Source: Streptomyces sp. ALI-76-A (GTDB taxonomy: Bacteria; Actinomycetota; Actinomycetes; Streptomycetales; Streptomycetaceae). Taken from it: a stretch of DNA of 64,000 bases. The notes below the pieces were generated by a model. That model was not told where the DNA came from. It saw only the letters and a list, made by a program, of their open reading frames with translations, and did no database searches. Below, piece after piece: positions 7,983 through 17,440 of this stretch; within the stretch, counting starts at the first letter, position 1, and every line of letters begins with the position of its first letter. The stretch spans positions 3,410,001 through 3,474,000 of the forward strand of contig NZ_JASVWB010000002.1 in assembly GCF_030287445.1 (NCBI RefSeq). The letters run 5' to 3'. The translations under genes and the position numbers were made by a program.

Positions 7983-9464
7983 GTGACACACCCGCCGAAG
8001 AGCAGTCCGGCGCCACCACCGGCACCGGGCGTGCCCACCATGCCGGCGATGCCGGCGCAGCCGGGCCCGCCGAGCCCGCCGGCTCAGTACACCCGGCCCG
8101 CGCCTCCGGGGCCCTCCGGCCGGCCTGTTCCCCCCGCTCCGCCGCAGGCCAGGCGTACCGCCTTCGCCGAGGGCGTCGACCGGCTGCGCGCGGCCGCCAC
8201 CACCGAACCCGGCCGGCTGCGCGTCATCGGTGCCGTCCTCGCCCTCCTCGTCGTCGCCTTCGGCTCCGTCACCGCCTGGCAGATGACGGAGCGGAGGACC
8301 GCCGCCGACGACGTCCTGAACCACAGCCAGCCGCTCAGCTCCGCCGCGGCCGACATCTACCGCTCGCTCGCCGACGCCAACACCACCGCCTCCAGCGGTT
8401 TCCTCGCCGGCGGTGAGGAGACCGCGGACACCCGCAAGCGCTACGAGCAGGACATCGACAACGCCGCCGAGGGCCTGGTCGAGGCGGCCGCCAACTCGGA
8501 CCCCGACTCCCCGGCCGCGGCGACCGTGGCCAGGCTGAACCGGCTGCTGCCCGAGTACAAGGGCCTCGTCGAGCAGGCCCGCACGTACAACCGCCAGGGC
8601 TTCCCGGTCGGCGGCGCCTACCTGCGGTACGCCAACGAGAAGATGCAGGAGCAGATGCTCCCGGCGGCGGAGGATCTCTACAAGAAGGAGAACCAGCGGC
8701 TGCGCGCCGACTACGCGGACGCCACGCCCTACCCCTGGGCCGCGATCGGCCTCGGCGTCCTCGCGCTCGCCGGCCTCGCCTGGGCCCAGCACCGCAACTA
8801 CCGGCGCACCAACCGGGTGCTGAACCACGGCCTGGTCGCCGCCACCGCCACCGCCACGGTGGTGCTGCTGTGGCTGGTCGTCGGCCACAGCGTCGCTCGG
8901 GCCGGCCTGGACGACTCCTACGACCACGGCGTCCGCTCGCTGAACGTGCTGCACGACGCCCGGATCGCCTCCCTGAAGGCCCGCGGCAACGAGAACCTGA
9001 CGCTGGTGGCCCGCGGCGCCGAGACCAAGAAGGTCGGCGCCGAGACGGTCGACGCCTACGACCACGACTTCACGACGGACATGGACACCCTCGGCAAGGG
9101 CCTCGCCGAGGCGGAGAGGCTCGCCGACGACGCCACCGGCGAGAAGCCGGTCACCGCCGCCGTCGGCAACATGGCCGAGTGGAAGAAGCGCCACGACGCG
9201 GCCCGCGCCGCGGACGAGAACGGCAACTACGCGGGGGCGCTGGCCAGGGTGATCGGCGAGAAGGGCGCGACCGGCGAGTGCTTCGACAGCGTCGACGCCA
9301 ACCTCGAGCGGGCACTCGACCACGAGACGGCGGAGTTCGAGCAGGCGGCCGGTGACGGTCTGGGCGCGATGGCCGGGCTGCCGGTGGGCGCCGCGGTGCT
9401 CGCGGTCCTGGGCGCGGCCGGCGCGGTGCTGGGCATCGGCCGCAGGCTGTCGGAGTACCGGTGA
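7983..9464 (+). CDS. glnX: Four-TM sensor membrane protein, GlnX-like
   Basis: A 493-residue protein with a Pro-rich cytoplasmic N-terminus (residues 1-60) and four membrane segments at about 81-99, 250-270, 283-305 and 463-485. The two large loops (100-249 and 306-462) are extracellular and mostly helical, like paired four-helix-bundle sensor domains. This is the topology of mycobacterial GlnX, which relays amino-acid binding by the lipoprotein GlnH to the kinase PknG. The next genes are a GlnH-type binding protein and a PknG-type kinase, so the same role is inferred. GTG 7983 is chosen for GGAGG seven bases upstream; an upstream ATG lacks such a site. The stop overlaps a possible GTG of the next gene. 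Confidence 0.7.
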   Translation: MTHPPKSSPAPPPAPGVPTMPAMPAQPGPPSPPAQYTRPAPPGPSGRPVPPAPPQARRTAFAEGVDRLRAAATTEPGRLRVIGAVLALLVVAFGSVTAWQMTERRTAADDVLNHSQPLSSAAADIYRSLADANTTASSGFLAGGEETADTRKRYEQDIDNAAEGLVEAAANSDPDSPAAATVARLNRLLPEYKGLVEQARTYNRQGFPVGGAYLRYANEKMQEQMLPAAEDLYKKENQRLRADYADATPYPWAAIGLGVLALAGLAWAQHRNYRRTNRVLNHGLVAATATATVVLLWLVVGHSVARAGLDDSYDHGVRSLNVLHDARIASLKARGNENLTLVARGAETKKVGAETVDAYDHDFTTDMDTLGKGLAEAERLADDATGEKPVTAAVGNMAEWKKRHDAARAADENGNYAGALARVIGEKGATGECFDSVDANLERALDHETAEFEQAAGDGLGAMAGLPVGAAVLAVLGAAGAVLGIGRRLSEYR

Positions 9465-9478
9465 AAGGGGGCGTGACG

Positions 9479-10534
9479 ATGCAGGAACGACGACTGCGGG
9501 CCGGCCTGAAGGGCTGGGGCGGTGTGGGGGCGATGGCGCTCCTGTGCACCCTCGCGCTGGCCTTCGCGCTGCTGCTGCCGCTGACCCAGCCGCACGACGG
9601 CGACACCGGTGGCCAGGGCCTGACCAGGGCCGTCCGGGCCAAGGCCGGGAAGGCGTGCACCACGCCGGCGATCGAGGCCGCCCCGGAGAAGCAGACGCTC
9701 TCCCCGTCCGGCGCGGACGGCGCGACCATCGCGGCTATCAAGAACCGTCCGCCCGAGCGGCGCAAGCTGATGGTGGGCGTCGACCAGAACAGCTTCCGCT
9801 GGGGTTACCGTGACCCGAACAGCGGCGGCACCGGTGACCTGGAGGGCTTCGACATCGACCTGGTGCGCCGGATAGCCCAGGACATCCTCGGCGACCCGAA
9901 CGCGGTCCAGTTCAAGGCCATCCCCACCGACCAGCGCATCCCGGCGATCGAGGACGGCCGTGTCGACATGGTCGTCCGCACGATGACGATCAACTGCGAC
10001 CGGCTGGAGGACGTCGCCTTCTCCGCCCCCTACTTCCGGACCGGCCAGCAGGTCCTCGCCCCCAAGTCGTCGACGGTCAAGGGCTACGACGGCTCGCTCG
10101 CGAGGAAGAAGATCTGCACCGCGGCGGGCTCCACCGCCAACACCCAGCTGACCGGGGACAAGGCGGCGGGCAAGCTCGTCCCCTCGGCCGACCTGAGGAC
10201 CGAGGTCCCCAACCAGCTCGACTGCCTGGTGCGGCTCCAGCTCGGCGAGGTCGACGCCGTGGTCACCGACGGCGCGCTCGCCGCGAGCCAGGCCGCGCAG
10301 GACCCGACGGTCGAGCTGAAGGGCGACCCGTTCACCACCGAGTACTACGGCGTGGCGATGAAGAAGGACGCCGACGACCTGGTGCGCCGGGTCAACCAGA
10401 TCCTGGTGGAGTACCGCCAGGACAAGTCCGCCGGCTGGCAGGCGTCCTACGACCGGTGGCTGTCGGCCACACTGGGCGAGGACTCCTCGACGTCGGAGCC
10501 GCCGGCACCCGCGGAGTACCTGCGCACGAGCTGA
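9479..10534 (+). CDS. glnH: Extracellular amino-acid-binding protein, GlnH-like
   Basis: A 351-residue SBP_bac_3 family protein. An uncleaved-looking signal anchor (residues 16-36) has no lipobox Cys, unlike mycobacterial GlnH, so membrane attachment is probably through this helix. The mature part has the family hallmarks: KLMVGVDQNSFRWG at the N-lobe, LEGFDIDLVRRIA, and VDMVVRTMTINCDRLEDVAFS. No ABC permease or ATPase is present, so the protein is more likely a sensor subunit for aspartate/glutamate-type ligands than a transporter part. ATG 9479 has AAAGGGGG seven bases upstream; GTG 9461 overlapping the previous stop is an alternative start. Confidence 0.75.
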   Translation: MQERRLRAGLKGWGGVGAMALLCTLALAFALLLPLTQPHDGDTGGQGLTRAVRAKAGKACTTPAIEAAPEKQTLSPSGADGATIAAIKNRPPERRKLMVGVDQNSFRWGYRDPNSGGTGDLEGFDIDLVRRIAQDILGDPNAVQFKAIPTDQRIPAIEDGRVDMVVRTMTINCDRLEDVAFSAPYFRTGQQVLAPKSSTVKGYDGSLARKKICTAAGSTANTQLTGDKAAGKLVPSADLRTEVPNQLDCLVRLQLGEVDAVVTDGALAASQAAQDPTVELKGDPFTTEYYGVAMKKDADDLVRRVNQILVEYRQDKSAGWQASYDRWLSATLGEDSSTSEPPAPAEYLRTS

Positions 10535-10605
10535 CGCACACCGGTGGTCCCCCGAGGCGACCGCACACACCGACCGACCGAACACAACGCAGCGAGAGGT
10601 GATCG

Positions 10606-11943
10606 ATGGGCGTCACGGACCCCGCCGGGCCGGTGATGGACCGGGACGAGGTGGACCGTGCGCTGGCGCGGCTCGGCGCGGAGCACGAGGCGATCGAGAC
10701 CTCGCTCCTCGCCCTCCAGGACCACGCGGGCCGCAGACTCCTGGAAGGCGCCGAACTCACGGGCGTGACCAGGGAGCGCTGGACGGCCGCGGAGGCGTCG
10801 ATCACCTTGCTGTGGGCGTACTTCGACGCGTACACGGACGCGTTGCGTTCCGCCCGCGACATCCGCTCCCGGCGCCGCTGGTCCAGCCGCGAGGACCTGG
10901 TGGAGCTGACCGAGCTGCTGCGCGGCGAGTGCGTCACGGTCGCCGGCTCGGCCACGGCGACCGCCAACGCGCCGACGCTGCACGGCGGTCCGAGCAAGCT
11001 CAGCGAGCGTTTCTCGCTGCTCACGCTCGTGGACCGGATGAACGAGCTGTACGCGACCTCGCTGGACATGGTGGTGGCCGCCGACGCGGTGTGGTCGGCG
11101 CTGCCCGCCCGGATCGATTTACTGGCCGCGGAACTGCAGCGCACCCGCCGCCTGGCCCACTCGGTCGGCGTGCGTCCGGGCGAGCACCCGGCCGGTGACG
11201 ACCTGGAGCGCATCACGCGCACCCTGACCAGGCTGCGCGAGCAGGTGGTGTCCGACCCGCTGGCCTTCTGGGTGCCCACGCGCGGCAGTTCGGCCCCGGG
11301 CGGCGGCAAGCCGGACACCACGGTCTACGACCGGGAGGCGCGCGCCCTGGAGGACGTGCGCCGGGAGATCGACGCCGTGCTCACCGTCCGGCAGGACGCC
11401 GAGGCCCGGCTGGTGAAACTGCGGGACGTGCTCTCCCGCGCGGACCGCACGCTCGCCGAGGCCCGCCTCGCGCGCGGGGAGGTCCTGGCGAAGATCGCCG
11501 CGACGGAGGTGCCGGTGGTCAGCGGCCCGCCGACCGCGCTGCAGGAACAGCTGGCGACGGCCGCCGAGTACCGCAGACACGCCCAGTGGCACCGCCTGTC
11601 CCCGCTCCTGGAGTCCCTGGAGCGGAAGGCGGAGGACGAACTGCTGCGCGCCCGCGAGTCCTTGACCGCGGTCACCGCGCCCCTGGCGGTGCGCGCGGAA
11701 CTGCGCGGCCGCCTCGACGCGTACAAGGCGAAGGTCGCCCGGCACGGCCTCGCGGAGGACCCGCTGCTGGTGGAGCGGTACGACGCGGCGCGCCGCATGC
11801 TGTGGAGCGCGCCCTGCGACCTGCGCGTCGCCGAACAGGCCGTCCTGCGCTACCAGCGGGCGGTGGCCGAACTGCTCGGCGCCCCGCGGGTGCCCGGCGA
11901 GCAGGGTGGGCCCGAGGATCGTAGGGGGGAGTCGTCGTCATGA
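10606..11943 (+). CDS. Coiled-coil protein of the PknG operon, contains a TTA codon
   Basis: A 445-residue, mostly helical cytoplasmic protein without membrane segments. Long charged heptad-like stretches occur at about 10-40, 75-110, 185-215 and 240-360. I do not recognise a named domain. It is placed between the binding protein and the kinase and its stop overlaps the pknG start (ATGA), so it is probably a scaffold or adaptor of the pathway. It carries an in-frame TTA leucine codon at 11119-11121 (residue 172), the only one I noticed in the window, which would make its translation dependent on the bldA tRNA. GAGAGGTG lies seven bases before the ATG. Confidence 0.75.
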   Translation: MGVTDPAGPVMDRDEVDRALARLGAEHEAIETSLLALQDHAGRRLLEGAELTGVTRERWTAAEASITLLWAYFDAYTDALRSARDIRSRRRWSSREDLVELTELLRGECVTVAGSATATANAPTLHGGPSKLSERFSLLTLVDRMNELYATSLDMVVAADAVWSALPARIDLLAAELQRTRRLAHSVGVRPGEHPAGDDLERITRTLTRLREQVVSDPLAFWVPTRGSSAPGGGKPDTTVYDREARALEDVRREIDAVLTVRQDAEARLVKLRDVLSRADRTLAEARLARGEVLAKIAATEVPVVSGPPTALQEQLATAAEYRRHAQWHRLSPLLESLERKAEDELLRARESLTAVTAPLAVRAELRGRLDAYKAKVARHGLAEDPLLVERYDAARRMLWSAPCDLRVAEQAVLRYQRAVAELLGAPRVPGEQGGPEDRRGESSS

Positions 11944-14483
11944 GTGAGTCGGAGCAGAGCCAGGCGCAGCGGACCTGCCAGCGGCCCGGCTGCGGCGGGG
12001 CGTACGAGGACGTGGGCGGCGGTCAGCTGTACTGCGACACCTGCGGTCTCGCCCCGGTCGTCTCGACGTCCGGCATGGTCGGCTCCCCGCCGACCGGGAT
12101 CACCGCCGGCCGCGGCTCCCGGGGCTCGTCCGGCAGCGGATCCCGTGCCAGCGCCCGCAGTTCGCGTACGTCGTCGCAGTCGTCGAAGTCACAGCGCTCG
12201 GTGTCGGGGCGGCTGTCGCGGTCCGTGTCGGGCACGTCCACGGGCCGCTCGGTGTCGGTGCGCAGCTCCGGTGCGAGCACGGGCTCGTCGTCGCGGGGGC
12301 GGCTCGGCGCGGGCCTGGTCAAGGTGCCGGGCGTGCCGCGGCCCGACCCGCGCGCGATGGTGCTGGACAACCCCGAGGTGCCCGAGCGCAAGCGGTTCTG
12401 CTCGCGGTCCGACTGCGGGGCGCCGGTGGGGCGGGCGCGCGGGGACCGGCCCGGGCGTACGGAGGGGTTCTGCACCAAGTGCGGTCACCCGTACTCCTTC
12501 GTCCCGAAGCTGAAGGCCGCCGACGTGGTGCACGGCCAGTACGAGGTCGTGGGCTGTCTGGCGCACGGCGGCCTCGGCTGGGTCTACCTCGCCGTGGACC
12601 GCGCGGTGTCCGACCGGTGGGTGGTGCTCAAGGGCCTGCTCGACACCGGCGACCAGGACGCGATGGAGGCGGCGATCTCCGAGCGGCGCTTCCTCGCGGA
12701 GATCGAGCACGCCAACATCGTGCGGATCTACAACTTCGTCGAGCACCTCGACCAGCGGACGGGTTCGCTGGACGGGTACATCGTCATGGAGTACGTCGGC
12801 GGCAAGTCGCTGAAGGAGATCGCGAACGACCGGCGTACGCCGCAGGGCAAGCGTGACCCGCTGCCGGTGGAGCAGGCCTGCGCCTACGGCATCGAGGCCC
12901 TGGAGGCGCTCGGCCATCTGCACAGCCGCAACCTGCTGTACTGCGACTTCAAGGTCGACAACGCGATCCAGACCGAGGACCAGCTCAAGCTGATCGACAT
13001 GGGCGCGGTGCGCCGGATGGACGACGACGAGTCGGCCATCTACGGCACGGTGGGCTATCAGGCGCCGGAGGTCGCGGAGGTCGGCCCGTCGGTGGCGAGC
13101 GACCTCTACACGGTCGCCCGTACCCTCGCCGTCCTGGCCTTCGACTTCCAGGGCTACACGAACGTCTTCGTGGACTCCCTGCCCGACCCCGACCACATCG
13201 AGGTCTTCCGGCAGTACGAGTCCTTCTACCGCCTGCTGGTCCGCGCCACCGACCCCGACCCGGCCCGCCGGTTCGCCTCCGCACAGGAGATGTCGGAACA
13301 GCTGACCGGCGTGCTGCGGGAGGTCGTCTCCCTGCAGACCGGGCGGGCCCGGCCGGCCCTGTCGCCGCTGTTCGGCCCCGAGGTCCGCGTCACGGACACG
13401 GAGTTGTTCCCGAAGCTGGACGGTGAGGTGTCCCGGCTGGGGGCGCGGGCGGTGCGAACCCGGCGCTCGCCCGCCGGCACCGCCCGCACCGCCGGCACCG
13501 GCGCTCCGGTGAGCGGCCCCGGCGGCACGGTGGCCCTCGTCAAGCCCGTCGACTCCCCCGCCGCGGTTCTCGCGCTGCCCGTCCCGCACGTCGACGCGGC
13601 CGATCCGAACGCCGGGTTCCTGGCCGGGCTGATGACGACCGCGCCGGCCGAGCTGCTCGGGGCCCTCGCCGCCGCTCCGGCGCCGTCGACCGAGACCCGC
13701 CTGCGTCAGGTGCGGGCCTGGCTGGAGAACGGCGACACGTACACCGCGCACGAGGCGCTGCTCAGGCTGGAGGAGGAGCGGCCGGACGACTGGCGGGTGG
13801 TCTGGTACCGGGGCGTGGCCGCCCTGGTGACCGGCGACCAGGAGGCCGCCGCCCTCGCCTTCGACGCGATCTACGACGCCTTCCCCGGCGAGGTGGCGCC
13901 CAAGCTGGCCCTCGGGCTGTGCGCGGAGGTGCTCGGCCAGCTGGACAACGCCGCCGAGTACTACCGCCTGGTCTGGGCGACCGACCCGAGCTATGTGAGC
14001 GCCGCGTTCGGTCTGGCCCGTGTGCAGCTCGCCGCCGGGGACCGGCGGAGTGCCGTGCACACCCTGGAGTCGGTGCCCGAGTCGTCCATCCACTACACCG
14101 CCGCTCGCGTGGCGGCGGTACGGGCACGGCTGCGGCAACGCACCGCGGTCGCTTCCGACGTACCCTTCCTGGACGATCTGACCGCCGCCGCCGGTCAGGT
14201 CGAGGCTTTGCAGGCGTACGGTCTGGACCCGGCGCGGCGCGAGCAGTTGTCGGCGGAAGTCCTCGGCTGCGCGCTGGACTGGATACTCTCCGGGGGCCAG
14301 GGCTCCGTCCCGCCGCCCGCCGCCGGGGGACGGCTGCTGCTCGGCAGTGGCCTGGACGAGCGGGGCCTGCGCTTCGGTCTGGAGCGTTCGTACCGCACGC
14401 TGGCCCGGCTGGCGTCGGGCGGCGAGGAGAGGATCGACCTGGTGGAACGTGCCAACCGTTACCGCCCCCGGACATGGGTGTAG
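11940..14483 (+). CDS. pknG: PknG-type serine/threonine protein kinase
   Basis: An 847-residue soluble kinase. In order: a short zinc-ribbon-like motif (Cys13, 18, 32, 35), a Ser/Arg-rich disordered tract (about 50-120) likely to be phosphorylated, a rubredoxin-like metal site (Cys154, 159, 178, 181), the kinase domain from about residue 200 (Gly loop LAHGGLG, Lys231, catalytic CDFKVDN with Asp336, and DMG at 353-355 in place of DFG), and a C-terminal TPR-like helical region from about 590. The lack of Arg before the catalytic Asp and the DMG motif match PknG, which needs no activation-loop phosphorylation. PknG of other actinobacteria phosphorylates FHA proteins (GarA/OdhI) to control 2-oxoglutarate and glutamate metabolism. 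The operon supplies its own FHA protein and phosphatase. Confidence 0.9.
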   Translation: MSESEQSQAQRTCQRPGCGGAYEDVGGGQLYCDTCGLAPVVSTSGMVGSPPTGITAGRGSRGSSGSGSRASARSSRTSSQSSKSQRSVSGRLSRSVSGTSTGRSVSVRSSGASTGSSSRGRLGAGLVKVPGVPRPDPRAMVLDNPEVPERKRFCSRSDCGAPVGRARGDRPGRTEGFCTKCGHPYSFVPKLKAADVVHGQYEVVGCLAHGGLGWVYLAVDRAVSDRWVVLKGLLDTGDQDAMEAAISERRFLAEIEHANIVRIYNFVEHLDQRTGSLDGYIVMEYVGGKSLKEIANDRRTPQGKRDPLPVEQACAYGIEALEALGHLHSRNLLYCDFKVDNAIQTEDQLKLIDMGAVRRMDDDESAIYGTVGYQAPEVAEVGPSVASDLYTVARTLAVLAFDFQGYTNVFVDSLPDPDHIEVFRQYESFYRLLVRATDPDPARRFASAQEMSEQLTGVLREVVSLQTGRARPALSPLFGPEVRVTDTELFPKLDGEVSRLGARAVRTRRSPAGTARTAGTGAPVSGPGGTVALVKPVDSPAAVLALPVPHVDAADPNAGFLAGLMTTAPAELLGALAAAPAPSTETRLRQVRAWLENGDTYTAHEALLRLEEERPDDWRVVWYRGVAALVTGDQEAAALAFDAIYDAFPGEVAPKLALGLCAEVLGQLDNAAEYYRLVWATDPSYVSAAFGLARVQLAAGDRRSAVHTLESVPESSIHYTAARVAAVRARLRQRTAVASDVPFLDDLTAAAGQVEALQAYGLDPARREQLSAEVLGCALDWILSGGQGSVPPPAAGGRLLLGSGLDERGLRFGLERSYRTLARLASGGEERIDLVERANRYRPRTWV

Positions 14484-14486
14484 TTG

Positions 14487-15842
14487 ATGTCGCAGATGCC
14501 CCAGCTGTCCGCCTGCCCGAGCTGCGAGGAACCGCTCGAGTCGGGTGACCGTTTCTGCGGTGCGTGCGGATATGACCTGTCCGCCGTGCCCGCACGGCCG
14601 GACGACAACCCGACCATCGTCATGAACGGCAGCGCGCCGCCCCCACCGGACGGTGCCGCCGCCGTGCCCTGGCCCGGCTCCCCCGCCCCCGGCGGTGCCC
14701 CGGCACCGGCCCCTGCGGCGCCCGCGCCGACGGGCGTGGCGGGCACCGGCCCGGACGGCCACGGCGCGCCGCCGATGCCGGACCGGCCGCCCCTGCCGGG
14801 CTCGCCGGTCTCCGCGGGCTCCCCGGCCTCGGGCGTGCGCTTCGACCGCCCGCCGGAGCCCGACGAGTACCCGCTCCAGGCGCCGGACCCGCGCGCGGTT
14901 CCCGACGTCCCGGCGCCGCCCGAGGGCGTCCCGGTGTGCGTGGCCTGCCGGGCGGGCCGGGTCGACCACGACGGCTACTGCGAGAACTGCGGGCACGCCC
15001 AGCCGCGTGAGCGCGACCACATGGAGCAGGAGGCCGGCCCGGTCGCCGCCGTCAGCGACCGCGGTCTGCGCCACCACCGCAACGAGGACGCGTTCGCCCT
15101 CGGGTGCGCCACGCTGCCCGACGGCTCCTCCGCGGTCCTGGCGGTCGTCTGCGACGGCGTGTCCTCCGCGACCCGCCCCGACGACGCCTCGCTGGCCGCG
15201 TCCCGGGCGGCGAGCGAGACGCTGCTGGCCGCCCTGCCGCTGGGCACGCACCCGCAGCAGGCCATGCACGACGCGATCGTCGCCGCCTCCCGCGCGGTCA
15301 ACTCCCTGGCCGCCGAGCCCGCCACGGCCCGCGAGCACGCACCGCACCAGAACGCCCCCGCGTGCACCTTCGTCGGCGCGGTGGTGACGTCCGGTCTGCT
15401 GATCGTCGGCTGGGTCGGCGACAGCCGCGCGTACTGGGTCCCGGTGGACCGGGGCGCTCCCCCGGCCCGGCTCACCGAGGACGACTCGTGGGCCGCGCAG
15501 ATGGTCGCGGCGGGCCTGATGAACGAGGCCGAGGCGTACGCCGACGAGCGCGCCCACGCGATCACCGGCTGGCTCGGCGCGGACGCCTACGAACTGGAGC
15601 CGCACACCGCGTCCTTCAAGCCGGACCGGCCCGGCGTGGTGGTGGTGTGCACGGACGGCCTGTGGAACTACGCGGAGGCGGCCGACGACATGGCCGAGGT
15701 GGTGCCGCTGGACGCCGCGGTGCGTCCCCTGCACAGCGCCCGCGTCCTGGTCGGTCACGCGCTGGACGGCGGGGGCCACGACAACGTAACAGTGGCCGTC
15801 CTGCCGTTCCCGGCACCGCCTCAGGGGGCAGGATCGGCCTGA
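14487..15842 (+). CDS. PP2C-type Ser/Thr phosphatase with two zinc ribbons
   Basis: A 451-residue protein. Residues 10-27 hold one CxxC...CxxC ribbon and about 151-167 a second; between them is a Pro/Ala linker. The PP2C domain runs from about 178 to 445 with the metal-binding acidic motifs: DRGLRHHRNEDAF, VVCDGVSS, VGWVGDSRAYW, VVVCTDGLWNY and GGHDNVTVAV. It lacks membrane segments. As the gene follows pknG by 3 bp, it likely removes the phosphates added by PknG. Start: ATG 14487 directly after the pknG stop; TTG 14484 is in frame too. No strong ribosome binding site is seen, consistent with coupling. Confidence 0.88.
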   Translation: MSQMPQLSACPSCEEPLESGDRFCGACGYDLSAVPARPDDNPTIVMNGSAPPPPDGAAAVPWPGSPAPGGAPAPAPAAPAPTGVAGTGPDGHGAPPMPDRPPLPGSPVSAGSPASGVRFDRPPEPDEYPLQAPDPRAVPDVPAPPEGVPVCVACRAGRVDHDGYCENCGHAQPRERDHMEQEAGPVAAVSDRGLRHHRNEDAFALGCATLPDGSSAVLAVVCDGVSSATRPDDASLAASRAASETLLAALPLGTHPQQAMHDAIVAASRAVNSLAAEPATAREHAPHQNAPACTFVGAVVTSGLLIVGWVGDSRAYWVPVDRGAPPARLTEDDSWAAQMVAAGLMNEAEAYADERAHAITGWLGADAYELEPHTASFKPDRPGVVVVCTDGLWNYAEAADDMAEVVPLDAAVRPLHSARVLVGHALDGGGHDNVTVAVLPFPAPPQGAGSA

Positions 15843-15912
15843 GGCCGCACACGGCTCGTACACGCGGGGACGCTTCGACGGACCGGAGGGGACCGGTCCG
15901 TCACACCGTCAT

Positions 15913-15932
15913 CGCCCCGCCTCCGCGGGGCG
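15913..15932 (+). terminator. Hairpin between the PP2C and VWA genes
   Basis: CGCCCCG (15913-15919) and CGGGGCG (15926-15932) form a 7-bp stem with a 6-nt loop, ending 22 bp before the VWA start. It may attenuate transcription within the operon or shield the leader. Confidence 0.35.
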
Positions 15933-15954
15933 GTCAAGGGGGATGTGAGTAGGC

Positions 15955-17337
15955 ATGGCCAATTTCTCCAAGTCGAACGTGCCGCAGTTCTCGGTGGACG
16001 TCTACCAGAACGAGTACCTGCCCGAGGGCGGCCGCGAGGTCAACGCCATCGTCACGGTGACCGCCACCGGCGGCGGCACCATCGGCACCGCCGTCGCGGC
16101 GCCCCATCTCTACGCGCCGGGACAGGGCCCGTCCGCGGCCGTGGCGATCATGGTCGACTGTTCGGGCTCGATGGACTACCCGCCGACCAAGATGCGCAAC
16201 GCCCGGGACGCCACGGCCGCCGCGATCGACACCCTGCGCGACGGCGTGCACTTCGCGGTGATCGGCGGCACGCACGTGGCCAAGGAGGTCTACCCGGGCG
16301 ACGGGCGCCTCGCCGTGGCCGACGCCACCACCCGTGACCAGGCCAAGCAGGCCCTGCGCAAGCTCAGCGCCGGCGGCGGCACGGCGATCGGCACCTGGCT
16401 GGGGCTGGCCGACCGCCTGCTGTCCTCCGCGGACGTCGCCATCCGCCACGGCATCCTGCTCACCGACGGCCGCAACGAGCACGAGTCGCCGGAGGACCTG
16501 AAGGCCGCGCTGGACGCCTGCGCCGGCCGTTTCACCTGTGACGCCCGCGGAGTGGGCACCGACTGGGAAGTGAAAGAAGTCACAGGGGTCGCCTCCGCGC
16601 TGCTCGGCACCGCCGACATCGTCGCCGACCCGGCCGCGCTCGCCGCCGACTTCACGCGGATGATGGAGGCGGCCATGGGCAAGGAGGTCGCGGACGTCGC
16701 CCTGCGCCTGTGGACCCCGGTCGGCACCACGGTGAAGTTCGTCAAGCAGGTCGCGCCGACGGTCGAGGAACTCACCGACCGCCGTACGGAAGCCGGTCCG
16801 CGCGCCGGGGACTACCCCACCGGGTCCTGGGGCGACGAGTCCCGTGACTACCACGTCTGCGTCGAGGTCCCGGTCGCCCACCTCGGCCAGGAGATGCTCG
16901 CCGCGCGGATCTCGCTGGTGGTCCCGCGGCCTGGGGGCACCTCCCGCTCGAGCGGAGCCGAGAGTGGGGGAGGCACCGCCCACAACCTCGGCGCCCAGGG
17001 TCTCGTACGGGCCGTGTGGACCGACGACATGGTCGCCTCGACGTCGATCAACCCCCAGGTCGCCCACTACACCGGCCAGGCGGAACTGGCACAGGTCATC
17101 CAGCAAGGTCTGGATCTGCGCAAATCAGGAGATACCGACGGAGCAACGGCCAAACTGGGCCGGGCCGTTCAGCTCGCCAGCGCCTCCGGAAACGCGGATA
17201 CTGCGAAACTGCTTGCGAAGGTGGTGGACGTGGTCGACGCCGCGACAGGTACTGTGCGACTGAAGACGAAGGTCGAGGAGGCCGACGAGATGACTCTCGA
17301 AACCCGGTCGACCAAGACCGTCCGCGTGAAGAAGTGA
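15955..17337 (+). CDS. VWA-domain protein with intact MIDAS
   Basis: A 460-residue cytoplasmic protein. After a beta-rich N-terminus (residues 1-60) comes a von Willebrand A domain with the metal-ion-dependent adhesion motif DCSGSMD at about 66-72, the second MIDAS threonine in the GGGTAIGTWL stretch and LLTDGRNEHE. Beta and helical regions follow; the last 60 residues are a Lys/Glu-rich helical tail. It probably acts as a protein-interaction hub of the kinase-phosphatase operon. Residues about 326-341 (PGGTSRSSGAESGGGT) are encoded by a 48-bp palindromic element that looks inserted in frame. GTAGG lies just before the ATG. Confidence 0.85.
   Translation: MANFSKSNVPQFSVDVYQNEYLPEGGREVNAIVTVTATGGGTIGTAVAAPHLYAPGQGPSAAVAIMVDCSGSMDYPPTKMRNARDATAAAIDTLRDGVHFAVIGGTHVAKEVYPGDGRLAVADATTRDQAKQALRKLSAGGGTAIGTWLGLADRLLSSADVAIRHGILLTDGRNEHESPEDLKAALDACAGRFTCDARGVGTDWEVKEVTGVASALLGTADIVADPAALAADFTRMMEAAMGKEVADVALRLWTPVGTTVKFVKQVAPTVEELTDRRTEAGPRAGDYPTGSWGDESRDYHVCVEVPVAHLGQEMLAARISLVVPRPGGTSRSSGAESGGGTAHNLGAQGLVRAVWTDDMVASTSINPQVAHYTGQAELAQVIQQGLDLRKSGDTDGATAKLGRAVQLASASGNADTAKLLAKVVDVVDAATGTVRLKTKVEEADEMTLETRSTKTVRVKK
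16930..16977. repeat. Palindromic Streptomyces repeat inserted in frame
   Basis: The 48-bp segment has the form CCTGGGGGCACCTCCCGCTC ... GTGGGGGAGGCACC. The outer parts are imperfect inverted repeats (GG..CCTCCC against its complement). I recognise it as a dispersed element usually found between Streptomyces genes. Here it lies inside the VWA coding region, is exactly 16 codons long and keeps the frame. Confidence 0.65.
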
Positions 17338-17440
17338 CGGAACGGGACCCGACGGGTCCTGGAAGAGCAGCGAGCCTGACCCCTTGGGGTTGGAGACATC
17401 CGGTCGTCACGGCCGGACAAGGAGAGGGGGAAGCGCCGAC

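Noticed and set aside
12189..15863. 1224-codon open frame opposite pknG and PP2C genes
   Set aside because: Antisense shadow of genes with clear catalytic motifs; no domain or start signal.
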